Positions 18,219 through 26,313 of a stretch of DNA of 64,000 nt are shown here, piece after piece. Source of the stretch: Pseudomonas maioricensis (GTDB lineage: Bacteria; Pseudomonadota; Gammaproteobacteria; Pseudomonadales; Pseudomonadaceae); contig NZ_LOHG01000021.1 in assembly GCF_022790535.1 (NCBI RefSeq), forward strand, positions 1 to 64,000, written 5' to 3'. Below the pieces are notes generated by a model, which did no database searches, was not told the origin of the DNA, and worked only from the letters and a program-made list of their open reading frames with translations. Every line of letters starts with the position of its first letter. Positions within the stretch are counted from its first letter, which is position 1. The translations under genes and the position numbers were made by a program.

Positions 18219-19043
18219 CTACTTGTTTGAGGCGCTGGCCGGTTGCAGTAGTTGAGCCTTCCAGATTTCCAGATTGCGTTTAACTGCTTCGCCCGACAGA
18301 CCAGAGGCGGCCGATTCTGTCATCTTTTTGGCCAGTTGTCCGCGAAGCCAGGGATCATTGCAGGCCGAGTTGAACGACAGCGCGAGATACAGGCCCGGCC
18401 GGTCCACAGGCTCCGGGCGCGCGAGCAGATCCTTGGCAAGCCCCAGCGTCTGCACCATCGCCATGCCCGGATAACGACTGGCAAGCACGTAGTCTACCTG
18501 GCCCAGCATCAACTTCTGGAAGGCCTCTGTGAGATTGGGAAGACGCTCAAGCGTAAGGTGCGCCTTGGCAGCCGCCTCGAACGCTTGCGTGAGGCGAATT
18601 CTTTCGGAAGCAGCGCCAGTGTGACCTTGAAGATCAGCCAGTGTGCTGAGCGGCAATGCCTGATCGTGACCGGTCCAGACCATGATCTCATTCTGGATTA
18701 GAGGCGGATGGATGTAGTCCAGCGCCTCCAGCTCAGTCTGATTCAAGGGCGCATCCACCAGCATGTCCATACGACCGCTACGCACCTCTTCAAGCGCCTG
18801 GCTTCGTTTACCGGCATATAACACTTCGACTTTGATGCCCAACTCCTGCGCCGCCTGCTTGAACAGGTCAGCATTGGCACCCATCAAGTGTTTCGGATCC
18901 TGAGGGTCACGCCATAGATAAGGCGGCGCATCCGGGCTGCCGGTAACGATCAAACGTTCGCACTTGCCTGCTGCAAACGCCTGAACGGGCAGGACGAGCA
19001 AGCCGATTGCGAGCGCTGAAAGCAGCTTTGTTGGCCGAGCCAT
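18219..19043 (-). CDS. Periplasmic solute-binding-like protein (SBP family 3)
   Basis: 274 aa from the ATG of MARPTKLLSALAIG. A signal peptide ends at about AFAAG (residue 23). The mature part fits bacterial extracellular solute-binding family 3: RLIVTGSPDAPPYLWRDP at the N-terminus, LGIKVEVLYAGKRSQALEEVRSGRMDML, and a YVLASRYPG segment. No permease or ATPase is nearby; it is the first gene of a three-gene operon with two envelope lipoproteins (11 bases to the next gene). It may sense rather than import a ligand. The frame opens 44 codons upstream without signal-peptide character. Confidence 0.8.
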   Translation of the reverse strand: MARPTKLLSALAIGLLVLPVQAFAAGKCERLIVTGSPDAPPYLWRDPQDPKHLMGANADLFKQAAQELGIKVEVLYAGKRSQALEEVRSGRMDMLVDAPLNQTELEALDYIHPPLIQNEIMVWTGHDQALPLSTLADLQGHTGAASERIRLTQAFEAAAKAHLTLERLPNLTEAFQKLMLGQVDYVLASRYPGMAMVQTLGLAKDLLARPEPVDRPGLYLALSFNSACNDPWLRGQLAKKMTESAASGLSGEAVKRNLEIWKAQLLQPASASNK

Positions 19044-19127
19044 GGAGAGTCCTTTATGCATCAGTTTTTTGCGCCAAGGTTTTTTTGCCCATCGCTTTAT
19101 TTGCCTATAGAAAGACAGCCAATAAAA

Positions 19128-19196
19128 AACCCGCTCGCCCGGATCACGTGAACTTGCACTCGGTGCAATGCTCACAGGCCGAAACGAACGGGCTTC
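19128..19196 (-). terminator. Probable terminator after etfA
   Basis: On the minus strand GCCCGTTCG pairs with CGAGCGGG, which is followed by a T-run. The large loop carries a nested TTGCAC/GTGCAA stem. It lies about 35 bases past the etfA stop. Confidence 0.6.
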
Positions 19197-19227
19197 TATA
19201 GAAGCAGTTATAAGGCAGGCGTCTGGA

Positions 19228-20157
19228 TTAAACCAGCTTCTCCAGCTCAGGGATTGCTTCGAACAAGTCGGCGACCAAACCGTAATCGGCTACCTGGAAG
19301 ATAGGAGCCTCTTCGTCCTTGTTGATCGCGACGATCACTTTGGAATCTTTCATACCCGCCAGATGCTGGATCGCGCCGGAAATACCCACCGCAATGTACA
19401 ACTGAGGAGCAACGATCTTGCCGGTCTGACCGACCTGCATGTCGTTCGGCACGAAGCCTGCGTCCACTGCGGCACGGGAAGCGCCAACAGCGGCACCCAG
19501 CTTGTCCGCCAGCGCGTACAAGTGCTTGAAGTTGTCGCCATTCTGCATGCCACGACCGCCAGAAACGACGATCTTGGCAGCTGTCAGCTCTGGACGATCA
19601 GACTTGGCCAGTTCTTCGCCAACGAAGCTGGACTTGCCTGCATCATGAGCAGCGGAAACTGCTTCAACCGCGGCAGAACCACCCTCAGCAGCAACCGGAT
19701 CGAAACCGGTGGCACGAACGGTGATCACTTTGACCGACGCCGACGATTGCACTGTGGCGATAGCGTTACCGGCGTAGATCGGACGCTTGAAAGTGTCTGC
19801 CGATTCCACCGAGATGATCTCGGAGATCTGGTCAACGTCCAGCAGGGCAGCAACGCGTGGCAGGATGTTTTTGCCGTTGGAAGTAGCAGCAGCCAGAATG
19901 TGGCTGTAACCACCGGCCAGTTCAACGACCAGTGGAGCGATGTTTTCCGGCAACTGATGGGCGTAGGCGGCGTTATCGGCTACCAGCACTTTAGCCACAC
20001 CCGCTACTTTGCCAGCAGCGTCGGCAACAGCAGAAGCGCCTGCACCGGCAACCAGTACGTGAATGTCGCCACCGATTTTGGCAGCTGCAGCGACAGTGTT
20101 AAGAGTGGCCGGAGCCAATGCAGCGTTGTCGTGTTCAGCGATTACCAGGATAGTCAT
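19228..20157 (-). CDS. etfA: Electron transfer flavoprotein, alpha subunit
   Basis: 309 aa FAD-binding subunit of ETF. It accepts electrons from acyl-CoA and other dehydrogenases and passes them to ETF-ubiquinone oxidoreductase. The N-terminal domain has repeated Ala-rich segments. The C-terminal FAD domain has KIVVSGGRGMQNGDNF, SRAAVDAGFVPNDMQVGQTGK and LYIAVGISGAIQHLAGM. The start follows the etfB stop by two bases, so translation is coupled. Confidence 0.96.
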   Translation of the reverse strand: MTILVIAEHDNAALAPATLNTVAAAAKIGGDIHVLVAGAGASAVADAAGKVAGVAKVLVADNAAYAHQLPENIAPLVVELAGGYSHILAAATSNGKNILPRVAALLDVDQISEIISVESADTFKRPIYAGNAIATVQSSASVKVITVRATGFDPVAAEGGSAAVEAVSAAHDAGKSSFVGEELAKSDRPELTAAKIVVSGGRGMQNGDNFKHLYALADKLGAAVGASRAAVDAGFVPNDMQVGQTGKIVAPQLYIAVGISGAIQHLAGMKDSKVIVAINKDEEAPIFQVADYGLVADLFEAIPELEKLV

Positions 20158-20159
20158 GG

Positions 20160-20909
20160 TCAGATCACCTTCGCTTCGTTTTTCAGTTTCTCGACCAATT
20201 CAGCGACCGACTTGACCTTGATGCCCGCGCTACGTGCAGCAGGTGCTTCAACCCTGATGGTCTTGGTAGTCGATGCGGTGGAAACACCCAAAGCGTCAGG
20301 CGTCAGCACTTCCAACGGCTTCTTCTTGGCTTTCATGATGTTTGGCAGCGAGGCGTAGCGTGGCTCGTTCAGACGCAGGTCAGTGGTGACCACCGCTGGC
20401 AGGCTCAACGAAACGGTTTGCAGACCACCGTCGATCTCACGGGTCACAGCAACCTTGTCACCGCTCACTTCGACTTTCGAAGCAAAGGTACCCTGAGCAA
20501 AACCGCTCAGAGCTGCGAGCATCTGGCCAGTCTGGTTGTTGTCGCTGTCGATCGCCTGCTTGCCGAGGATAACCAGCTGTGGCTGCTCCTTGGCAACGAC
20601 GGCATTGAGCAACTTGGCAACAGCCAGGGAGTTCAACTCATCAGCGGACTCAACGAGGATGGCACGATCGGCCCCCAGAGCCAACGCGGTACGCAGCTGC
20701 TCCTGAGCGTTGGTCGGGCCAATGGAAACCACCACGATTTCGGTCGCAACGCCCTTCTCTTTCAGGCGTACGGCTTCTTCCACAGCGATTTCGCAGAAGG
20801 GGTTCATCGACATTTTGACGTTAGCGAGATCGACGCCGGAGTTGTCCGCCTTGACGCGAACCTTGACGTTATAGTCGACCACTCGTTTGACAGCTACAAG
20901 AACCTTCAT
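20160..20909 (-). CDS. etfB: Electron transfer flavoprotein, beta subunit
   Basis: 249 aa small subunit, which binds AMP and forms the heterodimer with EtfA. MKVLVAVKRVVDYNVKVRVK at the start and the conserved AVEEAVRLKEKG and GKQAIDSDNNQTGQMLA segments mark the family. The C-terminal recognition loop (RYASLPNIMKAKKKPLE) contacts partner dehydrogenases. It is first in the etfBA operon, divergent from the ETF-QO gene across 539 bases. Confidence 0.96.
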   Translation of the reverse strand: MKVLVAVKRVVDYNVKVRVKADNSGVDLANVKMSMNPFCEIAVEEAVRLKEKGVATEIVVVSIGPTNAQEQLRTALALGADRAILVESADELNSLAVAKLLNAVVAKEQPQLVILGKQAIDSDNNQTGQMLAALSGFAQGTFASKVEVSGDKVAVTREIDGGLQTVSLSLPAVVTTDLRLNEPRYASLPNIMKAKKKPLEVLTPDALGVSTASTTKTIRVEAPAARSAGIKVKSVAELVEKLKNEAKVI

Positions 20910-21306
20910 GGATTCCTCGTTTCTCTCCGGTGAAAAGAAGTCGCCCGGCTAGCAGCTAGCCAAGCGATTGATATACGTCATCAGTGCAGCAATACCACCT
21001 CTGGAAACAGCCGTATTCGTACAGAACGAACGGTGAACTCAATAAACAAGCCACCAAAAACAGGGATAAACGCCAGATGCCGTACATCTGACGCAAACGG
21101 GCGTGTAAACTTCGCACCCGCATATTTGCGACCTGGATTTGCCTGTAGCGCGCTCGTGACGCCTCAGAGGTGCAGTTTAGGCGATGTCCAGCCTACGGCG
21201 AGCGCAAAACCGTCCGTATCTTGACCGCAACCCGTTATGCGGTCAATACGACAAAACCGCCAGTCATGAGCCGCGCATCTATGTTTTATATGGCCTGCGG
21301 CCATTT

Positions 21307-21320
21307 CAAACAAACGTTTG
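21307..21320. promoter_or_regulatory. Candidate PsrA operator
   Basis: CAAAC-AAAC-GTTTG (21307-21320) fits the published PsrA consensus (G/C)AAAC-N2-4-GTTT(G/C). The inner CAAACGTTTG is also a perfect palindrome. The site ends two bases before the -35 hexamer of the ETF-QO promoter. In P. aeruginosa PsrA responds to long-chain fatty acids and controls ETF genes. Confidence 0.65.
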
Positions 21321-21322
21321 TA

Positions 21323-21351
21323 TTGGCCCTGTCAGGTGGTGTAGATATAAT
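21323..21351 (+). promoter_or_regulatory. Sigma-70 promoter of the ETF-QO gene
   Basis: TTGGCC (21323-21328), 17-base spacer and a perfect TATAAT (21346-21351). The predicted start is near 21358, about 90 bases before the GTG start. The rest of the 539-base etfB/ETF-QO gap (20910-21306) shows no convincing gene. Confidence 0.75.
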
Positions 21352-21448
21352 GCGCCGCATTTGAACGTGCGCGGGTTGCTGATGCCCGACACGTAGCCTG
21401 TACGCTTCATATAAAAAAATACTGTGAGCCTTGAGTAGGAGATAGCCT

Positions 21449-23104
21449 GTGGAACGCGAATTTATGGAATTCGACGTCGTCATCGTCGGTGCCGGCCCCG
21501 CCGGGCTTTCTGCCGCGTGCCGTCTGAAGCAAAAGGCTGCTGAAGCCGGTCAGGAAATCAGCGTCTGCGTGGTGGAAAAAGGCTCCGAAGTTGGCGCACA
21601 CATCCTCTCGGGCGCAGTGTTCGAACCTCGCGCCCTGAACGAGCTGTTCCCGGACTGGAAAGACCTCGGCGCACCGCTGAACACTCCGGTCAAGCGCGAT
21701 GACATCTATGTTCTGCGCAGCGCTGAAAAATCAGTAAAAGTCCCTGACCTGTTCGTGCCCAAGACCATGCACAACGAGGGCAACTACATTATCTCGCTGG
21801 GCAACCTGTGCCGCTGGCTTGCTCAGCAGGCCGAGAACCTCGGCGTCGAAATCTACCCGGGCTTCGCCGCTCAGGAAGCCCTGATCGACGAAAACGGCGT
21901 AGTACGCGGCATTATTACCGGCGACCTGGGTGTCGACCGTGAGGGCCAGCCAAAAGACGGGCTGTATACGCCCGGTATGGAGTTGCGTGGCAAGTACACG
22001 CTGTTCGCCGAAGGCTGCCGCGGACACATTGGCAAGCAACTGATCAAACGTTTCAACCTTGATACCGAAGCTGACGCACAGCACTACGGCATCGGCCTGA
22101 AGGAAATGTGGGAAGTCGACCCGGCTAAACACGAACAAGGTCTGGTGGTACATACCGCCGGCTGGCCGCTGGACGACGACAACATGGGCGGCTCCTTCCT
22201 TTATCACCTGGAAAACAACCAGGTGGTCGTTGGCCTCATCGTCGACCTGTCTTACAGCAACCCTTATCTGTCGCCGTTCGACGAATTCCAGCGCTATAAA
22301 CATCACCCGGTCATCGCCCAGTACCTGGAAGGCGGCAAACGCATCAGCTATGGCGCGCGGGCGATCTGCAAGGGCGGCCTGAATTCGCTGCCAAAAATGG
22401 TCTTCCCGGGTGGCGCACTGATCGGCTGCGATCTGGGCACGCTTAACTTCGCCAAGATCAAAGGCAGCCATACCGCCATGAAGTCCGGCATGCTGGCGGC
22501 TGAATCGGTGGCAGAAGCGTTGCTGGCAGGCAAGGAAGGCGGCGATGAACTGAACGCTTACGTCACCGCATTCAAAAACAGCTGGTTGCATGAAGAGCTG
22601 TTCGCCAGCCGTAACTTCGGTCCGGCACTGCATAAGTTCGGTGCGATCATCGGCGGCGCGTTTAACTTTGTTGATCAGAACATCTTTGGCGGCAAGCTGC
22701 CGTTTACCCTGCACGACACCAAGCCGGATTATGCCTGCCTGAAGCTGGCCGCGGACTCGGCGAAGATTGACTACCCGAAACCCGACGGCAAGCTCAGTTT
22801 CGACAAGCTCAGCTCGGTGTTCATCTCCGGTACCAACCACGAAGAAGAACAGCCTTGCCACCTGAAGCTGACTGACCCGAGCATCCCGATCAGCACCAAC
22901 CTGCCCTTGTACGACGAACCGGCCCAGCGTTACTGCCCGGCAGGCGTTTATGAAGTGGTCACGCAGGAAGACGGCGAGAAGCGCTTCCAGATCAACGCCC
23001 AGAACTGCGTGCACTGCAAGACCTGCGACATCAAGGATCCTTCGCAAAACATCACCTGGGTGACACCAGAAGGCAGCGGCGGCCCAACGTATCCGAATAT
23101 GTAA
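21449..23104 (+). CDS. etfD: Electron transfer flavoprotein-ubiquinone oxidoreductase
   Basis: 551 aa membrane-associated iron-sulphur flavoprotein that moves electrons from reduced ETF to ubiquinone. The N-terminal FAD fold is VVIVGAGPAGLSAACRL. The C-terminal [4Fe-4S] domain has Cys in YCPAGVYE and the cluster NCVHCKTCDIKDPSQNITW. The GTG start has AGGAG seven bases upstream; the ATG five codons later is less well placed. The name etfD (etfDH) is used for this gene in some pseudomonads. It is divergent from etfBA, whose product it oxidises. Confidence 0.95.
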   Translation: MEREFMEFDVVIVGAGPAGLSAACRLKQKAAEAGQEISVCVVEKGSEVGAHILSGAVFEPRALNELFPDWKDLGAPLNTPVKRDDIYVLRSAEKSVKVPDLFVPKTMHNEGNYIISLGNLCRWLAQQAENLGVEIYPGFAAQEALIDENGVVRGIITGDLGVDREGQPKDGLYTPGMELRGKYTLFAEGCRGHIGKQLIKRFNLDTEADAQHYGIGLKEMWEVDPAKHEQGLVVHTAGWPLDDDNMGGSFLYHLENNQVVVGLIVDLSYSNPYLSPFDEFQRYKHHPVIAQYLEGGKRISYGARAICKGGLNSLPKMVFPGGALIGCDLGTLNFAKIKGSHTAMKSGMLAAESVAEALLAGKEGGDELNAYVTAFKNSWLHEELFASRNFGPALHKFGAIIGGAFNFVDQNIFGGKLPFTLHDTKPDYACLKLAADSAKIDYPKPDGKLSFDKLSSVFISGTNHEEEQPCHLKLTDPSIPISTNLPLYDEPAQRYCPAGVYEVVTQEDGEKRFQINAQNCVHCKTCDIKDPSQNITWVTPEGSGGPTYPNM

Positions 23105-23142
23105 AAGAACAGCGGCAAGTTCTTAGCTGCAAGCTGCAAGAG

Positions 23143-23168
23143 AAAAGCCCCTTACGGGGCTTTTTTTA
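23143..23168 (+). terminator. Terminator of the ETF-QO gene
   Basis: AAAAGCCCC-TTAC-GGGGCTTTT followed by a T-run. It lies between convergent genes and may also stop the minus-strand AraC gene. Confidence 0.9.
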
Positions 23169-23176
23169 TTCACAAA

Positions 23177-24082
23177 TCAGGCAGGGATTCGCAGGTGAAC
23201 GCCCTCTTCGCCCGGGTTTCGATCAAAGTAGCGTTTGTACTCGCGACTGAATTGCGAGGTGCTCTGATAGCCAACGCAATGCGCAACCTGTGCCACTCCC
23301 ATTCCTTCGGCAATCAACATTTGCTGGGCCTTGAGCAGGCGCAGCCGTTTCAGATACTGGACCGGCGATAACAATGTGCTGCGTTTGAAATGCTCGTGAA
23401 ACGTCGAAGCACTCATGTTCGCCTGCCGTGCCAGGGTTTCGACATTCAGCGGCTCGGCGTAATGACTGTGCAGATAAGCCAGTGAAGCGGCGATTCGGGA
23501 AAAGTGACTCTGCTGCGCGACCAGCGCGCGCAAGACACCGGCCTGTGGGCCACGTAACGCAGCGTAAAGCACCTCGCGCAAGCGTGACGGGCCCATGACC
23601 TGACAATCCAGTGGATCATGCAGGCAGCGCAACAAGCGCTCGACACTTTCACGCATCGGCGCATCCAGCACAGCAGACGTCATTGATTCAGGTGTCTGCG
23701 CTTCGACGACCTGATCAGGCATAGGCCCCATGGCCTGCACCAACTCGCCCAACATCACACGATCAATCGCTACTGACACCCCAAACAAGGGCGCCTGAGG
23801 CGTGGCGAACGTTTCACACATGAACGGCACCGAAAGCGCCTGAACCAGATAATGCCCGGCACCGTAATCCAGAGTACGCGACCCCAGACTGGCCAGCTTA
23901 CCGCCCTGAGCAATGATCATCAGGCTCGGCTCGTAAATCTGCGGGCTGCTTGCCACATAGGTAGAGAGCGACACCACGTTGACTTCAGGCAGCAGCGTCG
24001 GCACAAAACCCGGGCGTGTCGCCAAAGGCTTGATCAGCGAAACGAGAGTGGCATTGGCATCGGAATGATGAGGCAACGACAT
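23177..24082 (-). CDS. AraC-family transcriptional regulator
   Basis: 301 aa. The N-terminal ~190 residues match the 'AraC-type N-terminal' sensing domain (GFVPTLLPEVNVVSLSTYV..., IAQGGKLASLGSRTLDYG, YLVQALSVPF). The C-terminal ~100 residues hold the two AraC helix-turn-helix motifs: HYAEPLNVETLARQANMSASTFHEHFKR and IAEGMGVAQVAHCVGYQSTSQFSREYKRYF. It is divergent from the alcohol dehydrogenase gene across 177 bases and is its likely regulator, a common pairing for this subfamily. Confidence 0.9.
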   Translation of the reverse strand: MSLPHHSDANATLVSLIKPLATRPGFVPTLLPEVNVVSLSTYVASSPQIYEPSLMIIAQGGKLASLGSRTLDYGAGHYLVQALSVPFMCETFATPQAPLFGVSVAIDRVMLGELVQAMGPMPDQVVEAQTPESMTSAVLDAPMRESVERLLRCLHDPLDCQVMGPSRLREVLYAALRGPQAGVLRALVAQQSHFSRIAASLAYLHSHYAEPLNVETLARQANMSASTFHEHFKRSTLLSPVQYLKRLRLLKAQQMLIAEGMGVAQVAHCVGYQSTSQFSREYKRYFDRNPGEEGVHLRIPA

Positions 24083-24192
24083 GAGGCACCGAGCAGAGGA
24101 TTAGACACTTGCATCATCGCAGATATGCGCCGTAGAGCAATCTTGAGCCACCAATATCCGTAGGAATAGGCATGACTCACGGAGGAATGTTC

Positions 24193-24333
24193 ATGGCCCT
24201 GAAAAAGCCGTTCCCGGACAATTACCAGTTCAATTTGTCATCACCTTGCGAGGTTCATCATGTACACAGCTATCGGTTATGCCGCTCAATCATCGACCGC
24301 GCCCCTCGCCCCCATGTCCTTCGAACGCCGTAG
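24193..24333 (+). CDS. Possible 46-aa uORF overlapping the dehydrogenase start
   Basis: A short frame MALKKPFPDNYQFNLSS... starts at an ATG with a near-ideal ribosome site (GGAGG at 24181-24185, seven bases upstream). It runs 74 bases into the dehydrogenase gene in another frame. The first 20 residues could be a real leader peptide or the relic of a lost gene; the rest looks like shadow coding. I do not recognise it. Confidence 0.3.
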   Translation: MALKKPFPDNYQFNLSSPCEVHHVHSYRLCRSIIDRAPRPHVLRTP

Positions 24334-25312
24334 CCCGCGCCCGGACGACGTGGCCATTGACATCATGTTCTGCGGCGTTTGCCACTCCGATATCCACCAG
24401 GCCCGCGACGAGTGGGGCTTCGCTGCTTACCCACTGATGCCCGGCCACGAAATCGTCGGCAAAGTGACCGCCGTCGGTGCTGATGTCGCCAAATACAAAG
24501 TCGGCGATCTGGTCGGCGTTGGCTGCATGGTTGACTCGTGCCGCAGCTGCGATGCCTGCAAAGCGGACCTGGAAAACTACTGCCAGAACGGCATGACACC
24601 GACTTACGCCGGCAAAGACCGCATTGACGGCAGCCTGACGATGGGCGGCTATTCGGACAGCATCGTGGTCAGCGAGCGCTTTGTCGTGAGCATCCCGGAG
24701 AAACTGAACCTGGCAAGCGCCGCACCGATTCTGTGTGCCGGTATCACCACCTACTCGCCGCTCAAGCACTACGGCGTCAAAGCGGGCGACAAGGTTGGCG
24801 TATTGGGCATGGGCGGCCTGGGCCACATGGGCATCAAGTTCGCCAAGGCGATGGGTGCTGAAGTCACCCTGTTCACCCGCTCCGCCAGCAAGGCAGAGGA
24901 AGGTCGTCGTCAGGGCGCTGATCACGTGGTCATTTCCACCGACGAAGCACAGATGCAAGCCGTTGCCGGGACCTTTAACTTCCTGCTGGACACCATCCCC
25001 GTGCAGCACGACCTCAACCCGTACCTGCAAACCCTGCGCTTCGACGGTGTGCACATTCTGGTCGGGCTGATCGAGCCTGTAGATCCGCCGGTTAACGCGG
25101 TCAATCTGGTCATGTCCCGCAAAGTATTGGCGGGCTCGATGATCGGTGGTATGGCAGAAACTCAGGAAGTCCTGGATTTCTGCGCCGAACACGACATCAC
25201 CTGTGATATCGAAATGCTCGACATCCGCAATATCAATGAAGCGTTTGAGCGCGTCGTAAAAGGCGATGTGAAATATCGCTTTGTGATTGATATGGCGACG
25301 TTGAAGGCGTAA
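24260..25312 (+). CDS. Zinc-dependent NAD(P) alcohol dehydrogenase, YahK/cinnamyl-alcohol type
   Basis: 350 aa medium-chain dehydrogenase. The catalytic-zinc residues are in MFCGVCHSDIH and PGHEIVG (about residues 37-70). The structural zinc cysteines are CRSCDACKADLENYC (about 94-108). The nucleotide fold is GVLGMGGLGHMGIKFAKAMG (about 180). Sequence and length match YahK/AdhC-type aldehyde reductases that reduce broad aldehydes with NADPH. The GCGAGG ribosome site is six bases upstream. The divergent AraC gene probably controls it. Confidence 0.92.
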   Translation: MYTAIGYAAQSSTAPLAPMSFERRSPRPDDVAIDIMFCGVCHSDIHQARDEWGFAAYPLMPGHEIVGKVTAVGADVAKYKVGDLVGVGCMVDSCRSCDACKADLENYCQNGMTPTYAGKDRIDGSLTMGGYSDSIVVSERFVVSIPEKLNLASAAPILCAGITTYSPLKHYGVKAGDKVGVLGMGGLGHMGIKFAKAMGAEVTLFTRSASKAEEGRRQGADHVVISTDEAQMQAVAGTFNFLLDTIPVQHDLNPYLQTLRFDGVHILVGLIEPVDPPVNAVNLVMSRKVLAGSMIGGMAETQEVLDFCAEHDITCDIEMLDIRNINEAFERVVKGDVKYRFVIDMATLKA

Positions 25313-25328
25313 CAACCGCAGAAATACG

Positions 25329-25414
25329 GTAGGAGTGAGCTTGCTCGCGATAGCGTCAGACCAGTCAGTTAATTATCGACTGTCATATCGCATCGCGAGC
25401 AAGCTCACTCCTAC
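25329..25414. repeat. REP/BIME-type inverted repeat
   Basis: GTAGGAGTGAGCTTGCTCGC at one end and its inverse at the other, with an unrelated ~45-base centre. It lies between the convergent dehydrogenase and IclR genes. Confidence 0.85.
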
Positions 25415-25426
25415 AGATACTGGTGT

Positions 25427-26236
25427 TCAGCCTCCTAACTCAGCCGACAACCTGGCCGCCACCTGCTTGATCAACGGCACCAGCTCGGCCATTTTTTCCA
25501 GCGGCATGTAAGGCACGGTACTGGCGATGCTGATACCGGCAACAATGTGCTTGCCCGCATCACGAATCGGCGCTGCCACGCAGCGAATCGAAGGTTCGTT
25601 GTCCTCCAGATCAAAAGCGTAACCGCCCTCGACATACTCATGCATACGTTGCCGAACCTGCTCCCAGGATTGCTCCTGATGGGCCGGCCATAAAGGATTC
25701 GGCGCCATCTGCGGCAGACTGACCTGATACAGACGCTGCCATTCACTTTCAGGACTGTCCAGCAACAATGCCTTGCCAATCCCGGTGCGCGCCAAGGGCA
25801 TGCGATGCCCGACCCGCGAACGCATCTCCGGACCGTTACGGCCTGGGTTCTTGTGCAGGTAAAGCACTTCGTCGCCATCGCGAATAGCGAGGTGGACGGT
25901 GTCGCCAGTCAACTGCGAAAGCTCATCCAGGTACGGCCGGGCGAGCATGGCCAAAGGCACCTCTTCACGCGCCTGGAAACCCAGCTCGATCAACTTCGGC
26001 CCCAATAGATAACCGACCTGCGGTAAAACTCGCAGATAGCGCTCCTCTACCAGACAGCTCACCAGCCGGTGGGTCGTGCTGCGCGTGGTTCCAATGCGCC
26101 GGGCGATTTCCTTGAGATCCCGAGCACCGCTAGCGACGGCCTGGACCACGCCCAGCCCACGCAGCAGCGTTTGTGTGCCGGTCGGTGCAGAATCCCTGGA
26201 GGTGCTGCTTGCTGTGTCGTCGAACGCTTGCGACAT
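25427..26236 (-). CDS. IclR-family transcriptional regulator
   Basis: 269 aa. The N-terminal winged helix-turn-helix (about 25-80; LKEIARRIGTTRSTTHRLVSCL) is followed by the IclR effector domain (about 95-265; LPQVGYLLGPKLIELG, GDTVHLAIRDGDEVLYL, and GYAFDLEDNEPSIRCVAAPIRD). It is the last gene after the dgo transporter on the same strand, 77 bases away. It is the likely regulator of D-galactonate use here, an inference from position; in E. coli that role is held by a GntR protein. Confidence 0.92.
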   Translation of the reverse strand: MSQAFDDTASSTSRDSAPTGTQTLLRGLGVVQAVASGARDLKEIARRIGTTRSTTHRLVSCLVEERYLRVLPQVGYLLGPKLIELGFQAREEVPLAMLARPYLDELSQLTGDTVHLAIRDGDEVLYLHKNPGRNGPEMRSRVGHRMPLARTGIGKALLLDSPESEWQRLYQVSLPQMAPNPLWPAHQEQSWEQVRQRMHEYVEGGYAFDLEDNEPSIRCVAAPIRDAGKHIVAGISIASTVPYMPLEKMAELVPLIKQVAARLSAELGG

Positions 26237-26313
26237 ATCAGACCTGATCCCATCAAAAAGCTGGCGGCATTATCGCCGCCAGCCTGTATCTGTGCCAACC
26301 GCGATGCCGACGG

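Noticed and set aside
19168..20358. Open frame antisense to etfA/etfB
   Set aside because: Spans the etfB-etfA junction, which a real gene would not be expected to do; no family match.
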